Assembly: GCA_963576565.1 (NCBI GenBank)
Contig: OY755039.1
Coordinates: 133,568,095 to 133,632,094 of the forward strand
DNA: 64,000 nt
Direction of reading: 5' to 3'
Source: Aspidapion aeneum
Lineage: Eukaryota; Arthropoda; Insecta; Coleoptera; Brentidae
The notes under the pieces were generated by a model. That model was not told the origin of the DNA and did not search any database. It worked only from the letters and a program-made list of their open reading frames with translations. The position numbers and the translations under genes are program-made. Every line of letters begins with the position of its first letter. Within the stretch, counting starts at the first letter, position 1. This document shows positions 56,284 through 64,000 of the stretch, one piece after another.

Positions 56284-56978
56284 TAGCTCACACATATACT
56301 ATACTATAGTAGTGTGAGCTATGGTGATCCTAATTTTTTCGAGAAAAAAAAAGTTGCTCCGATTTCAAATTTTTTTATATATCTTTGCGTTTCAGATGAT
56401 TTTGAAACTTTTTTGTTGCGCCGTCTGTCTGTCTGTCTGTCTGTATGTCTGTCTGTCTGTCTGTAACGACCAACGCGCATAACTCAAAAACGGCTTGGCC
56501 GATTTGAATGAAATTTGGTACCTAGGCTGGGTCTTGGGTCGAGATGGTCCCATTTAAAAATGAACAAAATCCACCGAACATAAACCAAAAAAAGGGTGGG
56601 GATAGATTTCAAAAATTAGAGTTTATGTGAAAATATGGCGTGTGTGATATCAAACGAAAGGTAATTGAGTCTGGAGTTAAACAAAATACATTTTAATTTA
56701 TTTTAAAAAAAGGGTGGGGGTATATTTCAAAAATTAGAGTTTAAGTGAAAATATGGCGTGTGTGCTAAGGTAATTGAGTCTGGAGTTTAACAAAATACAT
56801 TTTAGTTTTTGTTTTTTTAAGGGTGGGGGTGGATTTCAAAAATTTGAGTTTAAGTCAAAACATGGCTTGTGTGGTATCAAACAAAAGGTAATTTAGTGTG
56901 GAGTTGAATAAAATATATTTCAGTTTTTAGTTATATTAGCTCACACGTACACTATAACTATAGTACCTAGTGTGAGCT
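56284..56978. mobile_element. Hairpin-bounded repeat with three internal ~115-bp units
   Basis: AGCTCACAC..GTGTGAGCT hairpins stand at both ends (56286-56321 and 56937-56978). Inside are a TCTG microsatellite, a CTCAAAAACGGCTTGGCCGAT box and three tandem units starting GGGTGGGG (about 56595, 56713, 56820) with TTTCAAAAATTAGAGTTTA and ATATGGCGTGTGTG. The arrangement recalls nonautonomous insect repeats with minisatellite cores; class unknown. Confidence 0.6.
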
Positions 56979-58677
56979 TAGGGGCATATATATTGGCAGA
57001 GTATTTTTTTATCATTTAAAAAATTATCGCTAATATTTCAGAAACTATTTAGTAAAACTGCGACATATGGGATATTTTTGGAAAGTATATTTCAAGCCTA
57101 AATACGGTAAGCATTAGGAATAAAGTCAAGATGCAATTTAAAAGTAAAAATTTCGCGAAACCGAACACAATTTCTTTTATATTCCTATATCAATTATTAA
57201 TGGTGTAATAGGGTGGGAAAAATATAATGAGACACCCAAGTATATAATCAGGTGTCTACCACACACTTTTTTAAACCTAGAGGTTTGTGTTTTTCTTGAT
57301 CTCAACAATTTTATTCTTAAGGCCATAACAAGCAGGTAGGTAGGTAATGTTTATTTGATTGGTGGAATTTGTAACTTTCAGCGCACTGGCTGTTACATTC
57401 TATGACCAAGGAGGGCCATAGGTAACCCAACGGCGGACGGTGGTCATCTCAGTTCTGAACGATCGAAATTATTTAATGGTTGTAATTTTGACAAATTATT
57501 GCTGTATGTTACGAAATGTCAACTAGCGTTTAAAAGATGTGATTTTAATATAGTGTGCATTCTGCAGACGGTACAGTCGCCTTTAAAAATGCGCATATCG
57601 TTTTTTTCCTATTTAGCAAATAACTTGTAAAATTGATATTTTGAGGGTGTGTGTACGTAACTAGCGTAAAGCCTTTTTTTATTTAACAAAATTTTTTCAT
57701 AAAAATTTAACTAAATTTATTAATCTTGCTATACTATATATCAATATTGATCAATCAATATCAAATTTTGCAAGGTTTTTTAACTATGAACTGATATTTT
57801 TTATCTTAGTCTTGATATTCACTATTTTGACATACACAGTTCAAAACGGATTGATTTTTATCCCGTGAAACCGGTGTCTTGTACCACACGTTAAATAAAT
57901 TACGTCGGCCAATCCCATGCGCCAACGCTGAATGTAGCACATATTCAACCCTTGATACATAATTGAAAGGATAAAGTCACACTCGTAATTGAAACGTAAT
58001 GATACGGATTTTTTCAGTTTAATATTTATAATACATAATAGAAAAATTATAATAATTCAATACACAACTTTTATCTAATTTTTTTTAAAAGCAAATTAAA
58101 ACTATGCAAATGGTTTAATAGTAAAAATTAAAGATAACAAGTCATATTTATAATATACGTGAAGAAATCACTATATAAACTCTGGTTTACCAACTTGGAG
58201 CACTTTTGAAAATTGCCTTTACGCGCGGAATAAGTGCGTTATATAGGCTATCAAGCGGCCTACTTGTCGTCGTGACAAGTGACAATTTAGTTGATCGATT
58301 TTCTGCATTGGGGTGGGTACTTCTTTAAGAATTAGCGGTTATTAGAGTCCCTGTATGTTGACATATTTGGATATATTAGAGTCGTGACAAGCCCATCAAT
58401 GTCATTCTCGAATTTGCTTATAGGTTATGTTATTTTCATTGGCGTGGTATGAGTATATTACTCTATTGAAAATTAGCAACGGAAAATTAATAAGGCCTCC
58501 CTGGACGGACTGGGGAAGGGGTCCAATATAGAGTAGGAGTAGATAATATGTATGTATACCGGGGTGCGATCCAGTAAAATAAATCCAGTATTAAAATCAA
58601 CATTTTAATTTTATCTGTGTGTTTATCATTTCATTATTTTAGGTTAGGAAAGTCAGAAATTTTTTTTATTATATATA
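56979..58677. other. No gene; possible LINE 3' UTR relic at about 57330-57440
   Basis: A block containing TTTATTTGATTGG..TATGACCAAGGAGGGCCATAGG resembles TCCTATGACCAAGGGAGGCTAGG at about 4302-4325, so it is a dispersed repeat. Nothing else was recognised. Confidence 0.4.
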
Positions 58678-59045
58678 CAGTGTCCCCGGATATATGTAGT
58701 TAACAAGAGGAAAAATCCTTTATTTTTGACTTTACGAAAAAACTCCCTCCTTATAAAAAATTCTGCTTGTTAAAAATTAATATTTTTATAATTAAATCTT
58801 TGATTAGATGTAACAGGATGTTAACAAATTAAGAAACATGTACCTAATTAAAAAAATCATTCTTTATAAAAAATTCTGATGTTAATGATATTATTATATT
58901 GGAGTAGAAGTACAGGGTGTTATCGAATTATTATTATATTCTTAATTTTTCAACAAGCAGAATTTTATATAAAGAGTGGGTCTTTTTCGTAAAATCAAAA
59001 ATAAAGGATTTTTTCCTCTTGTCAACTCTATTCGGGGACAAACTG
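58678..59045. mobile_element. TIR element (MITE), 368 bp, TA-flanked
   Basis: It begins CAGTGTCCCCGGATAT and ends with the complement of CAGTTTGTCCCCGAATA. The arms share AACAAGAGGAAAAATCC, TTTATTTTTGA and AAAATTCTGCTTGTT over about 105 bp. TA is present on both sides. The interior is noncoding. Confidence 0.85.
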
Positions 59046-59990
59046 TATCTTTAATTATAAAATAACCTATATAATTAGGTAACATCCAAAGTGCATATCA
59101 CATTGTCCAAATTTTTTTAAACTATTTCCTAAACAAAGTAGTTTATGATTTTTTTAGTATTATAGCGACTGCTTTGGAAAATTTTAGTCCACAGTACACC
59201 GGTTTATTTTTTAAGTGATGAGTTACAGGCTGAATTTTTGTAAATAGCATTCTTTTACTAAAACGTTCAACTTTTCCAAGTGTGAAAATTATTGAGGGTG
59301 ATTCTTAACAGAAGCTGTACCCAAAGATTTTATGATATCAAATATGAAAAAACGTTCGTCCTATAAATTAGATGCACAATTACGAGATGCAAAAAGTTAT
59401 TGTAAATATTTAGTAATCGGCTGATGCTTTTTTTCTGCGGCTTAAAAAATGTGTGTAAAAGTAAATGGCGTTCGTTTAGAAAACGCTTTCAAGAATATTC
59501 GCAGAGGGGAAAGTTGGAGGTCTCGGTAAAATGAAGCTATGCAAAAAATTTTTGCCTGTTCCTTATTACTTAAAATATAAACCGGTATACTGTGACTATT
59601 TTTTAAATAAAAATAAATTGTTTAACGATGATTTTGTTTATTGTTATTATAATAAATATAATGATGATAATTTCTAGGAAAATATTAGATCACTCCAGTG
59701 CAAATTATCGTCGAATTTTGGTTATTATTTGGCGAGAACTTGACATTCACATCAATTTGTCAATATTTTCTGATGGAAATAGTTTTAAAATAGATAAGGA
59801 GTGGTAAAATGAGAAATTATATCTTGATAGGAGGCCAAAAATGTTCCAACTCCTTGTAGCTAGAGTTTCTTTTTTCTGGAGTAAATATTAGAGGAACAAC
59901 TTGCTGCTTCAGTGACACGTAAACTATTCTTGTGCAAAATGGTCCTAAAAAAAAATTATGTTTTTAAATAACATTAGAAAATGTTAGCAA
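59046..59990. other. No recognisable feature
   Basis: AT-rich and noncoding up to the LINE scrap. Confidence 0.4.
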
Positions 59991-60140
59991 CCAATAGGGC
60001 GCAGAAAAAGAGGGCGTCCTAAACTAGAATGGCAACAGTCAATCCAAAGATCAATGAGTCGAAAAAATCTGACAGAAGATGATTGTCAGGATCGAAGGAG
60101 GTGGAGAATAGGCGTCGGACAACGTAGAAAAACGTTCTAA
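59991..60140 (+). pseudogene. RTE-type LINE, last 49 codons and stop
   Basis: The open frame reads PIGRRKRGRPKLEWQQSIQR to WRIGVGQRRKTF and TAA. It aligns with the very C-terminus of the RTE ORF ending at 50063 (TGRRKRGRPRTSW..WRLGIGRRRTL). An AT-rich tail follows at about 60150-60175. The rest of the element is missing. Confidence 0.85.
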
Positions 60141-60683
60141 ACCGACTAAATAAAAAAAATTAAAAAATATATTTAAAGTTACCATAGATTATATAGGCAG
60201 TGGCGTATGCAGAAATGAATCCTAATGGGGGCGGGGGGGCTTGAGCGCGGATTGATACATTTTTTAATCTTGATTTCGTGGGAAAAATCATGTTTTAGGG
60301 GTAAATCTTCGCCCCTTCCCTTGCGTACGTTACTGGATAAGAAGATAAGTCGATTGGTACCTTACTAGGGCTTTTATATACCTACCGCTTTGTTCTTCAA
60401 AAATCGATCAATTTATCTATAATTTAAAAAAAAATAATGAACGATTTTCAAAAGCCCATCAAAACAAGGCGAAACTCGAATTATAATCCCTATCTAGAGA
60501 AGCGCTCAAATGGTGTCCCTCACGCAAAGAAACTCGACGTGCCCAAGAGTTTTAAAAGTTATTGTGATATAATGCTTTATGTTTTACATATGAGTATGTA
60601 CTAAACTTTATAAATTTCAAACCGGGCAAAGTGCTCCTTTAATTTCAAATCCTATTGTTAATTTTGAAAAACTACACTTACCT
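60141..60683. other. No gene; MITE-end relics
   Basis: CAGTGGCGTATGC with a G-run near 60200-60240 looks like one MITE end. A TGGTGTCCCTCACGCAAAGA block near 60510 resembles the foldback end at 44060. Confidence 0.4.
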
Positions 60684-60691
60684 CTCAACTT

Positions 60692-61084
60692 CAGCGGCTT
60701 AGCGTGCCCGAAAGGGCGGGTGGGGGAGGGGGGGGGCGACAGCTAAAAAGGGCGCCTCTGAAAACTGATGAAAAATCTTGTGACAAAAAAAAAAGGTCCA
60801 AAGGGCGCCTCTCACAAATCTTGCTACCAAAAAAAAAAAAAAAGGTCATCATGTGTGAGAGGGCGGCCGATAGGTCACAAGGGCGCCTCTCACGAATCTT
60901 GCGACCAAAAAAAAAAGGTATTCGTGTTGTTAGTTTCCTTTGGCACCCACTCAATTGGCCGTTGCCGGCCCAACCTAATAAAGCTAAGGGCGCTTCGGCC
61001 ACCTATGGGGCGCCACTACCCTGAAGGCGGGGGGGGGGGGCGACGAACCCCCCGCGCCCCCCCCCTTCCCACGCTACGCCGCTG
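60692..61084. mobile_element. hAT-type MITE family A, 393 bp
   Basis: It starts CAGCGGCTTAGCGTG and ends CACGCTACGCCGCTG. CTCAACTT is duplicated exactly at 60684-60691 and 61085-61092. The CTTGCGACC/GGGCGCCTCTCAC module occurs three times. Confidence 0.92.
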
Positions 61085-61839
61085 CTCAACTTTTGGGATT
61101 AGATCCAACTTTTTACCCATATTGCTTAAGATTCTGGATTGCTGGGAAAACTAGAAAATCAATATCTCTTATTTGATGACAACAGCTAATTAGGAAACAG
61201 GAATAGGTACATATTTATTTTATTAAAAATTTAAGGTTTCGAAATAAAAACTTGGTTTTCTGTTGTTTAATTTCCCTGACTTTTATTTCAAACTTTTTGA
61301 CAAATAAAAACAAACATGACATGTTTTGTCAGGTCGCTTAATCAGCGCAACGATTTTGAGTGACTTTAGATTTTTCCTATTAATTAAATTACCGCCGTTC
61401 GCTGTTAGATAAGGAGCGCGTATACGTTCTTTTTCTAACAATTGTTGTCGCGACTCTAATATATCCAAATATGTCAACATACAAGGGACTCTAGCGGTTA
61501 TGATAGAAAATAGTTCGATATTGATGTTTCGATCGTCTAAATTAGACAAGCTGACCTCCGTGCGGCGTAGGACCAAAGTGTCTTTATTTTTCTGCCGCTA
61601 TCTGCAAAAGCAGATTGCTTAAGGGGGGATTTGGTTTGTTGGCCCCACTTATGACGACCGGTATTAGAGAGCGGACACGAAGCAGCCCGTCCAAACCAGA
61701 TGTACGTTTTTTTAAAAACTTAGACGCTGGTGCCAGAGCCGTAGCTAGGGTTAGGCAGCTCACAGTGGGGCAGAAAGCACAAAAGGATGCGCTAAAGTCC
61801 CACAGTGCAATGGATGTATTCTTTTATAGTCAGGGTCAG
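61085..61839. other. No recognisable feature
   Basis: Noncoding. A GTAGCTAGGGTTAGGCAGC..GTGGGGC block near 61741-61770 may be a decayed MITE end. Confidence 0.4.
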
Positions 61840-61975
61840 CAGCGGCGTAGTCAGGGTTTCATGCGCCCGGGGCAAGGTTAAAGTTTAAAATCAATGTAAG
61901 AGGCGCCTTTCGACGCCCCCTGACTTTGGCGCCCGGGGCAGGTGCCCCGGTCGCCCTGCCCTCACTACGCCGCTG
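61840..61975. mobile_element. MITE related to family A, 136 bp
   Basis: CAGCGGCGTAGTCAGGG at the left and CCCTCACTACGCCGCTG at the right are inverted ends. The interior has GCGCCCGGGGCA twice and GAGGCGCC. AGTCAGGG and AGTCAGGA lie outside with a 4-bp offset on the left, so the target duplication is uncertain. Confidence 0.75.
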
Positions 61976-62099
61976 AGTCAGGAGTGTTTGAAATGTATTT
62001 AAAAAAAGAGACCTTTAGCGGTTTGTTAGGTAACAAGTGATCGAATTTGCTTCTAAATATTTCCTATATTACTACCTACGACGGCTATGTGTACAAAAT

Positions 62100-62376
62100 A
62101 GTATATTATGTTGTTGATCCTACAATGACGGGAAGATCTTGTTTGCCCCCTTTGCCAATAACCCATCGCCCTCTGAAAAATAAAACAACGTATCCCCCTC
62201 CCCCAAAAAAAAACTCTACACAACAGGGGCCCGAGACCCCATAAGGCCGTATTTTATGTTACTTTATGTTTGTATTCATGAAATGTGTTGAGAATATCTA
62301 AAAAAATCTTAGCTTCGGGGGGGGGGCCCGGGCCCGGGCCCCCAGCCCCCCCCCCCCCATATATACGCCACTGCTA
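62100..62376. mobile_element. Diverged MITE family B-like copy
   Basis: GGGGCCCGAGACCCC, AATATCTAAAAAAATCTTAGCTTCGGGGGG and CATATATACGCCACTG are laid out like the reverse complement of the copy at 55344. The left end is unclear. Confidence 0.45.
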
Positions 62377-64000
62377 CACAACCGAACTTGACATGACAGA
62401 AGCTTCTCTAAATTTTTTACCAAACCAAAAAAAAAATAATTTAATTATATTAATAAATCAAGTAATACCTTAAAAATATAAAACTGACATAGTTCAAAAT
62501 CGACGTCACTAAAGGCGACGGTCGACTTGTCACTTTAATATCCTCAGCTTAAGAAGCTAAAAGTTAATATTGCTTTGTCGCGATCCCTAGTTCCATTAGC
62601 AGTGGCGTAGGCAAGGGGTGGCTCGGCGACTGAAGCCTACCCACACCCCAGAGCCACTGAATATTGGCCCCTAAAACAAAAATTTTCCTAAAATTAAATA
62701 TTAAAATGATAATTAAAATCAAAAACTAGTGAAATGTAATTGGAAAAAAATCTGAAAGCGTATGCAGGAAGAATTTTTGAAATCGCTTTATAAAATTATG
62801 CGAATATGATTTTTTAATAGGGTGTGGGGAATGACAGGAGGGGAGATGAGTGGGAGCTGGGGGAACTACAAAGTAACTACAGCAAATTAGAGGACATTTG
62901 CAATGGGTATCAAAGGAATTTCAATAAAATCGCCTGAAATTTAGATAATTTGTATGCCTTAAAGCCTACATCATGTGACAAAATGCCGTCTGAAGACCGC
63001 CATGTTGATTCCTGTTTAAAAAAATAGCACCTTCGGGATCAGTAGCAATTCAGCGACACCTTTTTTGTCAAAATCGGTTCAGCTGTTTAGCCTTTAGCGT
63101 GACACAAACATATTTACTAACATACAAACAACAATCGAAAAACATTACCCTTCCTTTCGCCGTGCTGCAGTTGGGTAAAAAAGGACAAGTTATTGGGGTT
63201 TAAATGCTTTAAAATTAATGATGAAATCTGAAAATCCAATAATAAAATGCGTTGCCGTTGCGCGTTTACTTGACAAATTTTAAACGCTGATGAAATCATC
63301 GTGTTAAAATATAGGGTAACTAATAATAAACGAGCGCCCTTTTCATTAAAGTTTGTTTTGTTAGAACAAAAGATCGTACTAATATTGGAACATTGATCGT
63401 GTCAAGCCTGATATATAGATACACCAAAATCACTCATCGAGGGTAAAGATAAACGTTGGAATATGTAACTGCGTTTTTCTTTTATTTTGGTGGCAAATTT
63501 TCATACAGGATTAATATTTTTTTCAGTAAATAATATTTAAAAAAAGAGAAACAAAATTTTAGTTTACAAAGTGATCCTTTTCATACCAAGGCAAGGCAAG
63601 ATTTTGGAAAATCGACTTTCTAGCAGCATTTTATATTACTTTTTAGCAAATTGTCAATCAGTGGTGCATTTAGAAAAAAGTCTTGTGATGGACAACTTTT
63701 TCCTGTCTAAAATTTCAAGATGTGAACCTTTAAAATTTTCGTAAATAAGGTCTTGAGGGGGGGCGGCCCCCTTTAAATATGCCACTGGGTCAATTCCCCC
63801 TTTCGACCCCGCTAAATCCGAGTATCACGGTTGCTACATCGAAGTGTTGGCATGGGCGGAGATATTCAAGTTGGCGCCGAAATTTTAAATTGCCGGTGTA
63901 AAGCCCCAACTGACACAGGTGTACATTCAAAATTTATAATTATATAACCAAAAAATAATATCATATTAGTTTTTTTTCAAATATCTGCAAAAACTCCAAA
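62377..64000. other. No gene recognised; isolated MITE-end motifs
   Basis: CAGTGGCGTAGGCAAGGGG at 62600 with AGCCACTG at 62651, and ATGCCACTGGG near 63778, look like decayed MITE termini. No coding similarity was found to the window end. Confidence 0.4.

Overview
The window looks like nuclear DNA of an arthropod, most likely an insect with a large, AT-rich, repeat-dense genome. The evidence is the set of mobile elements: BEL/Pao LTR retrotransposons, R1-, RTE-, Jockey- and CR1-like LINEs, a Penelope-like element, hAT, pogo/Tigger and other terminal-inverted-repeat (TIR) DNA elements, and many foldback elements. I found no host protein-coding gene, rRNA, convincing tRNA or CRISPR array. The species cannot be named from this sequence.

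Layout. 1-2.5 kb: the 5' end of an antisense BEL/Pao element whose gag runs off the left edge, inserted into the 3' end of a Jockey LINE. 2.5-11.4 kb: AT-rich relics with short tandem repeats, a foldback element, a large imperfect inverted repeat (about 6.99-9.58 kb) and a broken DDE transposase (10.3-11.35 kb). 11.9-14.1 kb: a composite hAT-type insertion, with two MITE copies around a 169-bp satellite array; its unoccupied paralogue lies at 42.2 kb. 14.1-17 kb: a pogo-type element inside another repeat, a 53-bp-arm perfect palindrome and a mariner-like MITE. 17.86-22.19 kb: a decayed 4.3-kb hAT element carrying a tandem array that was itself split by a palindromic element.

22.5-29.6 kb: a nearly intact BEL/Pao element with 413-bp LTRs, 5-bp target duplications and one in-frame stop. 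29.6-32 kb: an antisense RTE-like LINE split by a 1.2-kb hAT element. 32.8-39.8 kb: a full-length antisense R1-like LINE inserted in a (TTATATA)n heptamer array, followed by a perfect inverted-repeat element and a further ~920 bp of heptamer. 41.1-42.8 kb: a foldback element whose two arms are 16-bp minisatellites, then the uninterrupted paralogue of the 12-kb site. 43.5-49.6 kb: hAT MITEs, a foldback, a Penelope-like fragment and two TIR repeats. 49.9-54.7 kb: a CR1/Jockey-group LINE interrupted by a 2.8-kb RTE-type LINE with 14-bp target duplications. 55-64 kb: mostly MITEs and LINE scraps.

No operon-like cooperation between genes is present. What relates the features is nesting. Several insertions can be ordered in time from target duplications and from uninterrupted paralogues found within this same window.
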